From: Ettlia oleoabundans
Lineage: Eukaryota > Chlorophyta > Chlorophyceae > Chlamydomonadales
NCBI GenBank assembly: GCA_019693395.1
Contig: JAAMXP010000267.1
Span: 1 to 35,187 of the forward strand
Direction: 5' to 3'
Length of the DNA: 35,187 nucleotides
Part shown: in pieces, positions 1-10,182 of the stretch
Layout of the letters: each line of letters begins with the position of its first letter
Position numbering within the stretch: position 1 is the first letter of the stretch
Program-made: the position numbers and the translations under genes
Notes under the pieces: model-generated
The model's database searches: none
What the model was told of the DNA's origin: nothing
What the model saw: the letters and a program-made list of their open reading frames with translations, nothing else

Positions 1-25
1 GCGCGCGCGCGCGCGCGCGGGCGCG
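1..25. repeat. (GC)n dinucleotide tract at window edge
   Basis: The first 19 bases alternate G and C and are followed by a slightly degenerate GC continuation. The tract lies inside the partial last visible intron of the trpE gene (bases 1-91), downstream of its exon 92-176. Such a tract is hard to sequence and may explain why a contig or window ends here. Confidence 0.9.
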
Positions 26-91
26 TGCATACCGCAGCACTCAGAAACAAGCAGCCATGCCCCAAGAAAAAAAGTCAACAAGCCTCCTCAC

Positions 92-3000
92 CTGTGAATG
101 ACACGTGCCCAATGCCGCCGCCATAGGGGCCCCTCCTGGCCACCTCCAGCTCATCAATGATCTGCATGGCACGCACCTGCACCAAAGCACGCGTGGCAGG
201 CGTGCAAAGATATTAGATACTTCAGTCGTACGCAACAGGCGACATGTGCAGCTGGTTGGACCTGCAAAGTGGCACGCAGCGACCCAGATAACATATGCAG
301 GAAGGCTGCAGTCCAAGGCCAGTCTTGGACTTGCACCCCAGTGCCATGCCAGCTGCCAGGACTGCCCAATTCGCCGCGAGCTGACCCCACAGCAGCTGCA
401 TTGCATGGTGAGGCGCACCTTGGGGGCGCCACTGACCGTGCCAGCTGGCAGCGCCGCTCGCAATGCGTCCCAGGACGTTAAGCCGGGCTTGAGGGAGCCC
501 GTCACTGCAAATGGGGCGAGCAGGCATTATGTCACAAAATTGCACTGGTGGCAGAGCGGCCGTCTTGCGCTGCTTGGCCAGCTTTCTACTGATGCCAGCA
601 TTCGCCCAGACACAATGCACTTTGGCTCAAAACACAGGATTAGCAAGGGGTGCCCAGGTAACTAACAGGCAGTACGGTTTCCCCACGTAGTACCGCAGCA
701 GTACACACCTGTGGAAGATATGTGCATAACGTGGCTGTACCGCTCCACCTCCATCAACTTCTCAACCTTGACGCTGCCAGATGTGGACACCTGCAGCGGC
801 AACAGCGGCACCGAAGCGGCAGTGGCAGGTGCAGTAGCAGGTCAGCGCAGCTGCAAGCGGCAATGGACTTAGGCGGGTGCAAAGGCAGGTCAGCATAGCG
901 GTCAGCCGGCGCAGCGGCGGCAGCAGATGTGGCAGGGCAGTAAACGTCGGTCGCAGCATGACGGCCTGAGACCTAATCTTTCAACTTCCGTGGTATCAAA
1001 AGAAGGAGCCCAATCCCACCTCGATCTCGCCTTATTGCTTCCAAAAAATAACTTAACGTGAAACTCAGGCATCCATTTGTCAACATGCGATAATGCTGTA
1101 ATTCAAGAGCCAAGTATAAATCATCTCACCTTGCCCACGTCGTTGCGTCCCAGGTCGACCAACATGACGTGCTCAGCGCACTCCTTCTCATCAGCAAGCA
1201 GGTCACCCTCCAGTTCAGCATCTTGCTCGGGGGTCTTGCCGCGCCGCCGCGTGCCCGCAAGCGGCCTGCACCAGGATGTGCGAGGGTCGGGTGTGGGAGA
1301 GGATGAAAAAGCAGGGAGTATGTTATATTGACTTCGGTCAATTGCTGGAGGGTGGAAGGGCTCTAGGTGGAAGGGTGGTAAGCGTTGTGTCTGCAACGCT
1401 GGTGTTGGGTGATGCGATGCCTGAATGTCCCCACCAGGCTCTCATGCAAGCAGATTGGGAGTCCAGCAGTACCATCACAGCCGCGTGCCTTGCCCATGGA
1501 CAGCGCCCTGGGACTTGATCAGGGTTGCCCGCCCACTCATGTTGCGCCCACCTGTTCGTGACCTTGCCATCCTCTCCAACACGGCACAGAATCTCGGGGC
1601 TGGACGCCACCACGATGCACCCGCGGGCCTGGAGGTAGGCCATGTAAGGGGAGGGGTTGACCACACGCAATGACCTGCAGGCACAGGCAAACAGGTTGGA
1701 AGTCAGATGGAGACGGAATTGCATGCAAGGGCACAGGCGAATGAGCAGAAAACCAGACAAGAGAAGGGATGCACGTGTGGGTAGCACTCAAAGAGACAGC
1801 ACACAGCCAGGGCATGCAGCTGCAGCTGTGTGGACGTTGATCTAAGGACTGCCACCCAAGTAGATGTCTCGCAGCATGGTCTGCTGCTGCAGCCAGACCT
1901 TAGCTAACCGTAGCTGTCAGCAGCTTAGCGCGTAGAGACTGCTGTCTGCAGCCTCTGGTCTACCCTGCAACCTCTACCCCAACCCCACATTTGTGCATGT
2001 GCCAGCAACCCAGCACCCACCTGTAGATCTCAAATGGATCCGCAAAGGTGCGCCGCTCAAACCGCTGACTCAGCACCAACTGGAAGATGTCGCCCGCCTG
2101 CGACAGCAGTACACAGCAGGCACAGAAAGGCATGGCAGTACTGTCTGACCCATAGCGGGCAGGTCGGCAAGAGGCCACAACGTGGTGCGGAATGAGCAGC
2201 GCAGGGGCAGCAAACAGAGTGAATGTCCCTTCTCAACACGACTGAGCACAGCCATGGTAAGAAAGAGAGCGTATTTCCAGCAATGTCACATTGCTGCCAT
2301 AGAGAAAAAAGCTCATCTGCGCAAGTGTCAACACCCCACCTGTATGTAGTCCTTGGTCTTCTCCACCGCCCCCAAGAACTCGTCCTTGCTCATGTTGCTG
2401 GTGGCGATGCGCGGCCGCTGGCTCAGGCTCAGCGACACCTTTCCATTGAGCAGCTGCGGCGCGTGCTGCGTGGTGAGCTTGGCGGCGGTGGCAGCTAGCC
2501 GGCGCTTTCCAGCCAGGTAAGCCTCCTCCACGCTGGCATGGTCGTCCAGGTGGACCTGGGGGAGGACAGGAAAGGAGGCAAGGTAGAAACATTGGGTGGA
2601 AGGAGTGGTGAGACGAGTTGGGACTTAGGCGGCGGAGGAAGGCAGGCAGGAGAGAAAAAAACGCTAAGCTGGCACGGGGGTGGGGGTTTTGCAACACAAA
2701 AAGAAGCAGTCCAGGGAAAGTTCGGTGGTGTAACGAGTGACGGCAACTACCGAAGCCTAGCGGGAACATGCCTCACCCAAGAGATGACGTATGCCAGCTT
2801 GGTTGCATGGTCAAACACCACCACCTCGTTATACAGAGCCAGGTGCAGGTCGGCAAGGCTGCGGTCGTCCTGGGGGGCTGACTCAAACGGCAGCTTCCCT
2901 GCAAAGGGTCACCAATGGAAATAAAACGGGACAGCGCTTAAAACCAAGATGGGTCAATGTAGGGGGGGGCATTTCTGGCAAGCTACGCAGCCAGCAGCCC

Positions 3001-4500
3001 AGCAGGCCGCTAGCAAGCACTGCCCACACGCCCGCAGCCAGCAAGCCACCATCCTGCTTACTACTAAACATAGTCAGTCGTGTGTTCAACGCTGCCAAGC
3101 CACCCACCCGAGTAAACATAGCGCACGGTGTCGTAGCCGGTATATCCCACCCAGCCCCCCGTGAACACGGCGGGCAGGCCATCAGAGCGCACGGGGCGCC
3201 AGTGCGAGCTAAGGTCAATGGGAACCTGCAGGCGCCCATTAGAGCAGGGTGGATGAAGTAAACAGTAATGCTACTTCACTGCTCGTCAAATCACCGATCA
3301 AGCGTGTATCCTCAGCACTGCCAAATGCCCATGCACCCGTGTGCAACTTGCCACCCGCCCCGGCAACCTTACCATACAACCCAGCACCACCCACCCATCC
3401 ACACACCCACACAAACACGCACAGCACCACCAACCCAGCCACCCACCTGCATAGGGTCTGTCACAGTCATGGACTCCCGTGTCCCCCGCCTGTGGTCCAG
3501 CACATGCACCTGCTGCCCCCGTGCAACTATCTCTAGAGCGGGGGTAGCACCCACAAAGCTGTACCGCCCCTGCAATGGCAGCGCAGTACGACGTCAGTGG
3601 CAGGCCATTGGTAAGCGCTGAAAGTCAGCTGTAACTGTCTACGTTGGTTGCAACAAGCTGCCGGGGTTTCGAAAAGCTTTCTGAGCAGTGAATGCTTTGC
3701 GCCGATGCTGATAGCCACCTGCCAAGCAGTTCACCCTGCAACCTTGCACTGTCACGCCAGCTTCCCTGGCGATGCACCAAAATCGAACACGCAACCACAC
3801 CTGCACATCAAGCCTCAGGGAAGCCCATAACAGTCAAAATCAGCCGCACCTGTTGCGTGCCGTTTGTCACTGATTCAAATAGAAAGGAGGGTGCCTCCCT
3901 GTCATCCTCCTTGACCAAGCAGCGGTAGGCCAGCACGGGGGTCAGCTGATCTGCCATCACTCGCTCATGAAGCGGAACAAGGTTGCCCTGCACATGGAGT
4001 GGTGGGCAGCACTTAAGGTGCTGGGTGTGTATTGCTAGGTTTTGAGCTCGCATAACTGGCGGGGCCAATCCCACACCTGCGATGCTGCTGCTTTAAAGCG
4101 TTCATACTCCTTGTCAAACCCAAGGTCGTCAGCCAAGGCCTGCTCCACATCTGCAGTGAGGAATTGAAAAGCCACGAATAGCTGGATTGCTACACTAGTT
4201 TCGCAGTCGATCGAGGGCGGCAGGCGGCAGTGCAGCAGGAGCACCAGGGCTTCCTGGACGCTGTGCCGGAAGACTCGCCAGGCGACTTCCTAGTGGAAAT
4301 TCAAATGTACCTGCAAGAGGTGGCGCGTCTTTGGCCGCTGCAAAGGCTGCCACATGCCGCTGTTGCCGGGTGGACTGCGCCCGGCTGCAGCACCGCGGCC
4401 TGCATCCCTGGTGCGCCAACTGCTGCACATCTTGCTGCAATGCTTTCAAAGCCCTCTCCTGCGGCGCTAGGCCCCGCAGGGAGCTTGCCGCACACTGCAT
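92..4500 (-). CDS. trpE: Anthranilate synthase alpha subunit, plastid-targeted (3' end missing)
   Basis: Converts chorismate and glutamine-derived ammonia to anthranilate, the first committed step of tryptophan synthesis, probably in the chloroplast. Exons in transcription order: 4500-4311, 4150-4077, 3987-3850, 3569-3447, 3225-3108, 2898-2777, 2555-2340, 2097-2021, 1674-1552, 1265-1130, 790-709, 504-419, 176-92. All junctions are GT-AG and keep frame, giving 523 residues; about 70 C-terminal residues lie beyond the left edge. The first ~65 residues are Ala/Arg/Gln-rich, like a transit peptide. Family signatures follow: [21 protein letters not shown] (tryptophan-binding region), [88 protein letters not shown] and [20 protein letters not shown]. 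The gene is divergent from the uL29m gene, whose ATG lies 315 bp away. The 4500 start is the only in-frame Met upstream of the conserved region in exon 1. Confidence 0.95.
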
Positions 4501-4815
4501 TAACCGAGGACCGCCCAGATGCTTTGGTGCGCCACTTCAAATAATTATGGACACGTGCAACAGGGCATTGCATGTGTACAGTAGCTCTTCGAGCACCGAT
4601 TAGGAGCAGATGGACATGCTGGGCCCCAGCGCAGCATGAAGGGCTGCCGCAAAATTTCGCAGTCCACACTCCTTGTGCATACGCGAAACAGTTGACTGGT
4701 TCCCAACTCAAAAAGGTTGCACCGGTTGCCTATAACACCCAGCTCCAAATCGGAGGGCCATCGCACTTGGCGAATCGCACTTGGCGAGGGCTTGCAGCAG
4801 CAGCAGCAATTAACG
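4501..4815. promoter_or_regulatory. Shared divergent intergenic region, trpE / uL29m
   Basis: These 315 bp separate the start codons of two divergent genes and must hold both 5' UTRs and core promoters. No clear TATA box is visible. The right end holds a short (GCA)n tract at 4795-4806. The role as a bidirectional promoter is inferred from position only. Confidence 0.6.
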
Positions 4816-5773
4816 ATGCTTTTACGATCACTTCAACAGGCGCTGCCCGCCTTGCTGCCACGCTCCACTGCCGCATTCTCCACCTCGGCCAGCCGGCGAG
4901 GGCTGGAGGAGCTCATAGTCCTGCCACCAAAAGAAAATGAGAGAATGCCAACAACAGGTGAGCGTCGGTTGGGGTCCAGGCTCAAGCAGGCGGCAGCAGC
5001 GGGCCGCCTCTCGTGCGGTGACGACAGCACTTTGCAGGGCCCAGCCTTACAGCTTGGCAGGATGGACGGCTGTTTCCCGCTGCAGGACGTGCGTGGGAGG
5101 CAGCAGACTTGCGACGAAAGAGTTGGGATGACTTGCATAAGCTCTGGTGCGCCACAACTCCTGCACGTGCTTCTGCCCTCTTGCCCTTGCCTCCTCTGCT
5201 TCTGACATTAGGTGCCATGCTCAGCATGTTGCTCCAAGCAACACCCCAGGGGCGTTGGATTCTTACTTGTATGTTTGAGTATGGTGAGATCAAGTTTGCT
5301 GCGGTTGCCACCCACCTACCTTGGTTGAAGTCCATCCGCTGCAGGTTTGTGCTGCTGAAGGAGCGGACAAGGCTGCAGGCTGAGAAGGCGATGTACAAAG
5401 CGCAGCAGCAACGCATGCCTGGCCCTTCGCGCATTACTAAAGTGCGCAAGTCGATGAATAGGATTAAGCAGGTGGGTGACTGCTGCCTGGGTGGGTGTGG
5501 AAGTGGGGGCTACCAGGGTGGTGGATTTTTCGACACATGGCAGCATGAGCTGTTGTTGTGGTTGCGGTCCTATATATTTTACATATCATATTATATGTCG
5601 CACGTGATTTCGTGGAGCTGCAGCAGGAACACAGAGCTGGACTTGCTCATTTATTCCAGTGTTGATGAATGCCGTGACGTCTGCCGCTGTTGCAGGTGCT
5701 GAGTGAGCGGCTAAAAGAGCACGAGGACCCGCAGATACGCCTAGAGTTGAAAGCCTTCATTGATGGCATGTGA
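4816..5773 (+). CDS. MRPL47: Mitochondrial large-subunit ribosomal protein uL29m (MRPL47 family)
   Basis: Component of the mitochondrial ribosome large subunit near the exit tunnel. Exons 4816-4957, 5086-5146, 5345-5471 and 5696-5773 join in phases 1, 2 and 0 to give 135 residues ending in TGA. The N-terminus (MLLRSLQQALPALLPRSTAA) is hydrophobic and Arg-containing without acids, as in a mitochondrial presequence. The family core is clear: GRAWEAADLRRKSWDDLHKL, then WFVLLKERTRLQAEKAMYKA, then PSRITKVRKSMNRIKQVLSE. The pattern 'W..ADLR.KSWDDLHKLW.VLLKER' is diagnostic of mitochondrial L29 and absent from plastid or bacterial L29. The length is short but normal for the core domain of this family. 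The ATG was chosen because the presequence and phase both fit; an in-frame Met at 4717 lies upstream and is less likely. Confidence 0.93.
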
Positions 5774-6174
5774 CTTTACTTAGACACTATAGCAGCGCCG
5801 GCGTCGCCATCTGCGTTGCGTTGTGATGTCAACATCTCCCGGCTTATTGCTGTGTTGCCAGCTTTTCCCTGCTTTTCTCTGCTCCTGCATTCCCTGCGCT
5901 CTCCATGGTCCTTTCTATGTAACTGGTGAACTTCGCAACCCACACAGTTGAGCAGCAGGCTCTGCCAGTTGAGCGGCGGCAGAGCCACAGCACGCCCGCC
6001 AGCTGGGACCGCCTGATGAGTTGGGTCAGACGCTGATCGCCAGTGTCGCTCCGCGGTTACGTGACTTTGCCCACGGTCGCCAGTTTAAGGCCGCAGGAAA
6101 CATGGGGCCCGCCCAGGAGTTGGGTGTCTGATTTCTCGGCCCCAGTTTGCAGCGCGGGACATGCGAAGGCAAGG
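5774..6174. other. Intergenic: uL29m 3' UTR and upstream region of the ZCCHC8-like gene
   Basis: Apart from the TGTAA signal, no conserved coding segment is visible. The open frame of the next gene extends upstream to an ATG at 6043, so part of 6043-6174 could be coding rather than 5' UTR. Confidence 0.5.
5918..5922 (+). terminator. Poly(A) signal TGTAA for uL29m
   Basis: TGTAA occurs 145 bp after the uL29m stop codon, a normal position for the green-algal polyadenylation signal. The cleavage site is expected 10-20 bp further on. Assignment rests on motif and position only. Confidence 0.6.
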
Positions 6175-9100
6175 ATGGTGAAGATGAACGAGCCTGATGC
6201 ATCATCCGTGGAGGCGAAGGAGGCGAACGTATCCATCCAGTTCACCAATCTGCCGCCGTGCGTCTTGCCGCTCACGCCAACGCTGCTGTCACTGTGGCAT
6301 GGCTGCCTAGCTGGCTCATACCTACCTGAACAGCTTTTGCAACAATACTCTTGGCTTGTAAAATCCAGCTGGCGTAGGTGCACTATCACTGCCGCCGTTG
6401 ATGAATCACCTGGCAGGCTGCTGCATCTAGCTGCCGCCACCTCGCTGCCGCCTATCTCCCACCTATGCAGGGACAGCCGAGCCAAGCTTGATACTGTGCT
6501 ACGTGGCTGGGCAGACTGGCATGCCGCCAAGTACCTACCTGGCTATGTGCCTCCAGAGGTGGTCAGCGGCAGCCTCAGCTACCACCCTGGGACCATGCAC
6601 CTGGCTTGGGAGGATAAGCCCGCATTGCCAGATGTGCCACCCAGCAACACCATGTGGTTCAACGTGAAGTACGAGCAGGTGGGTTTGCATGGGTTGTTGG
6701 CTGCTATGGGCATGATGGCGGCAGGCGTTGTGGTGAGGGGCGGGGCATTATGAGCGCTTGGGCAGGGCTTCGGCTGCTGTTGCTAGCGTGCTCTCACTCA
6801 TGTCATCAGCTGCCATCCCGTTTCTCCCTCCCCCCGCTGCGGTACAGGCCGGCGGCGTGCCGCGGTACGATCGCTACACTGACAGCCAGCTGCATTACTC
6901 CGCCAAGAAGCGCCCCTCTGACACACTGCTGGCGGCCGAGGAGGCGGCAAACGCCACCGGTGCAGCTGGCAGGCCAGTTAAGCGCCTGCGAGGCAACAAC
7001 AGGTGCGAAGTTGTTGACCATCAATCAAGAGCTTCTATAGCAAATAGTCAAGCTTCTTCGCTGCCTATGAGCAGCTCCCAGTTCCTCACGTTTGTCGAAG
7101 CCAGTGCTCGGCTCATTCACCAGCACCTTTCAACCACAGTGTGGACTATGCCCGGCAGCAATGCCACAAACAAGTGGCTGCAGCCTAGCAGCATCACCTG
7201 CATAAGTAACGGCTTATGTGCCCGGCTGCCGCACCACCCTGCCGTGCCGCCGTCTGCAGGTGCTTCAACTGCGGCAGCTATGGCCACTCCATGCGTGAGT
7301 GCTGGAAGGAGCGCAACCGAGAGCTGGTGGAGGAGAGCAAGAGGCACGTGGTGCTGAGCTGGCAGTGCTGACACCGTAGTCAGCTGCGCAACCTGCACTG
7401 TGCTGAGCTGGCAGCGCTAGGACACCAATGCCGCGACAGTGTAGCTTGCTGGGCTGCGGGCTGCACTTTCCCGGCCAGCTCCCTGGCTTAAGTGAATGTT
7501 GCGTCTCTGTTTTTGCCGGTTTGTGCTTTGCGATTGCCCCATATTTCCTGCACATGCCCCCATTAGTGCATTGGCTGCGCCATGAATGATGCACCACACC
7601 CACCCTGCCCTGCTCGACAGGGAGCATGCTGAGGCGCGAGAGGCCTCAGGGGCGGGGTACCGCTCCGCAGCCAAGCGGTACTACCTGGAGGGAGCCGCAG
7701 AGGGCGGCGGCAGAGGCGCAAACGGCAGGGCTGGGCTTGAGCAGGTGCGCTGGGGAGGCAGCAGCTGAGTGGAGAGCCCGCGGATTGAGCTGCATGAACC
7801 CTAAGCCAGCCAGCCAGCCAGCCAGCGGGTGCGTTGCCGAGGGTTGTTCAACCATTGTGTGTATCCATACTCTGCTCAGCAGAGTTTACACTGTGTTCTG
7901 CTATAGTGCCCACCTTTGTGATGTTCTCTCCATTCAACTTTCCTCTTTTTGTTGTTCTTTCCTACAATGTCCTGAACAGGTGCCTGGCGAGTTTGATGGG
8001 CTGGAGCCAGGTCAGCTAAGCGCGGAGCTGCGGCAGGCACTGGGCATCGGTGAGTGGGCGGTTCTAATATGCAGTATGCGAGGTATCTGTAGTTGTTGAC
8101 GATTTGGCTGGAGTGCAGGCATTATAACAGGAGGGGAGGATGCCTGTGTGAACTTTTGTTGGTCTTGCCTGGGTTTCATGCGGTGGTGGTTGTAAGCTGA
8201 GAGTTGTATGAAGCCGGCTTTGGGGACTTTTGATGGCAATTATGCCAGGAAGCTTGCCGACCGTCTTCTGCTGTTTGCAGCGGCGCCCTAAGCAGCAAGC
8301 TGAGCCTCTCCCTCTGCTCTGCTCCGCTCCGCCGCTTCGTCCCCCCTGCCGTGCAGGCCCCCTGGCTCCGCCGCCCTGGCTGCAACGCATGCGGGAGATG
8401 GGGCTGCCTCCGGGGTACATGGAGGAAGTGCCGCTGTCTCCGGAAGCGGGCGCCACTGGGGCAGCAGCAACACACAGCGGCAGGGAAGATGGTGCAGCTG
8501 GAAAGCCACCCGAATCCGCTGCACAGATTAAGGCAGATGCGGAGGCAGGAGATGTGCCGCTGGGGGACTTTATTGCACTAGAGGGCAGCCCAGAGCCAGA
8601 GTCAGGAGCGGAGGGAGCAGCGGCAGCTACGCCTGTGCGGTTGGAGTGCAGGGTGCAGTTCCCGGGGGTCAATGCTCCCGCCCCTGATGGCGGCGATGAA
8701 GCAGCCTGGGCGCCGCCTCAGTCCTTGCTTCCCCCAGGCTTTGGCAGCCCCCGCCTGGCAGCCCCGGGCGCAGCAGCAGCAGCAGGGGGCGGGCAGGGCA
8801 CACCAGCCTCTGTCGAGAGGGAGGATCCCTGGCAGCAGCGGCAGCCCAGCGCAGGCGAGCGCCCCAGCGGCAGTGGCAGCGGTAGCGACAGGGATGCACG
8901 GTGGAGGCCACTGAGGGGGCTTCATCCCCCCCGCCACTCACCTTCAGAGGGACCTGTGCCCATGGAACGGGCGCAGTACCCACCCAGCCGCCAGCCGCAG
9001 TTCCAGCACCAACAGCCGGAACCGCCACGTGACTCAGGCTACCGCTCAGGCACCCCTGACCTCTACCCGCCCCCGCAGCCGCAGGCGCAGAGTTGGCACG

Positions 9101-9558
9101 ACCGTCAGCCATTAGCGCAGCAGGCGCAGCAGGCGGGAGTGTACAGTCAGGCATCAGGGCAGCAGCTTCCGCCCGGTCTGGGGCAGCTTCCTTCTCAGCA
9201 GGGCCAGCAGCAGTACCAGGAGTACCATGTGCATCAGAATGGTGTAAGTCAGTCTGATCCCGGACACCTGCTGGCGTATGGTCAGCCCAGCGCAGCAGCC
9301 AGCCAGCAGTACCAGCAGCCTCTGGCAGTACAGCAGCTGGCGTGGCCGGCAGCGCAGCAGCAGGCGGATCCGCAGTACCAGCAGCAGCAGCAGTATTCGC
9401 ATCAGGACTTCCGTCCCTATGACTCCCAGCATCAGCGGGAGCAGCCGGGTCAGCAGCCGTATACTGGGGTGCAACTGCAGGGCTCTTCCAGCTGGGCCCA
9501 GCAGCAGCAGCAGCAGCAGCCACAGCCCCAACTGTGGACGAGCAATGGCAGGTATTGA
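6175..9558 (+). CDS. ZCCHC8: CCHC zinc-knuckle and PSP-domain protein, ZCCHC8-like
   Basis: Likely nuclear RNA-processing scaffold; in animals ZCCHC8 joins the MTR4 helicase and RBM7 in the NEXT exosome-targeting complex. Exons 6175-6678, 6848-7002, 7260-7343, 7621-7744, 7980-8049 and 8357-9558 give 712 residues. Residues ~221-234 form the CCHC knuckle CFNCGSYGHSMREC (C-x2-C-x4-H-x4-C). Residues ~283-330 form the PSP domain: FDGLEPGQLSAELRQALGIG, then PLAPPPWLQRMREMGLPPGY, a core split by one intron. The 400-residue tail is Pro/Gln/Gly-rich and disordered, with polyQ tracts near 9382-9399 and 9500-9520. Intron 3 needs a GC donor to keep the knuckle in frame with KRYYLE. Intron 4 carries a short (CCAG)n run at 7806-7826. 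Exon 1 (168 residues) is not recognised and might hide another intron. The start could also be 6043 or 6184. SF3B2 also has a PSP domain, but lacks this preceding knuckle arrangement. Confidence 0.82.
7344..7620 (+). other. GC-AG intron 3 of the ZCCHC8-like gene
   Basis: The exon ends ...AGCAAGAG and the intron begins GCACGT; the acceptor is CTCGACAG at 7613-7620. Only this donor gives phase 2 joining to GGAGCATGCTGAGG and continues the frame into KRYYLE and the PSP domain. The nearby GT sites (7348, 7351) give phase 0 and a stop at once in the next exon. Confidence 0.7.
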
Positions 9559-10182
9559 TGTGCTGCATGAACGGCCACGGTCAACAACCTGCATGATGTC
9601 GAGGCATCTCGTCAAGCTAATGTTGTTATCGCCACATGACACGGGAGCGGTCCCAGTTACGACTGGGCAGCTGGTCATGCCAGCTTGACTGCTGACCCAA
9701 ACGGCTGTCCACTTTGGCTATAGCCTAACTGTAGTTGATTGACGAATGCAAATTTCTGATAGCAAACATGTCAATGCAGAGAACACGCGCTTTACGGTGC
9801 TCCTCATTATTCTCCCAGCCAGTCCGCCCCAGCAGCAGCGAAGGGCGCCGACAGCCGGTCCCGCTTGGGCACCGCCCCGGCAAGTGCCGTCACCGCATTG
9901 ACTAGTGCAAGTCTCTGATGCAGGTGGCGCCCCCGCGGGGATTCCATTTTACATGCGTTCCTGGCCCGGCTTCAACGGTGTTTGTGTGGGGGCCAATCAA
10001 AGACGGTTCAAGATTTGCGTGCTAGGCGTGAAGGCCGGGTAGAAAGGCCGGCAGGGTGGTGTGCGCAAGCTGAAGGCCAATTGCCCCATACTCTTGCCTT
10101 GTTTGTCTCGTGGTGACTCCCGGGTTCCATCTGTGGAGGGCTAGATTTGTTCAAAGGCTCCCTCGCCCGCCGCGCCATCCGC
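9559..10182. other. Intergenic between the ZCCHC8-like gene and gene A
   Basis: Holds the 3' UTR of the ZCCHC8-like gene and the upstream region of gene A. No TGTAA was found here on the plus strand; a TGTAG variant lies near 9729. No convincing coding exon or RNA gene was seen. Confidence 0.5.

Noticed and set aside
105..665. Plus-strand 186-codon open frame at the left edge
   Set aside because: It is antisense to trpE exons 176-92 and 504-419, which carry the invariant SGAPK and IIDELEV motifs.
8669..9568. Minus-strand 299-codon open frame rich in Ala and Pro
   Set aside because: It is the shadow of the Gln/Pro-rich last exon of the ZCCHC8-like gene; CAG repeats read as Ala or Leu runs in other frames.
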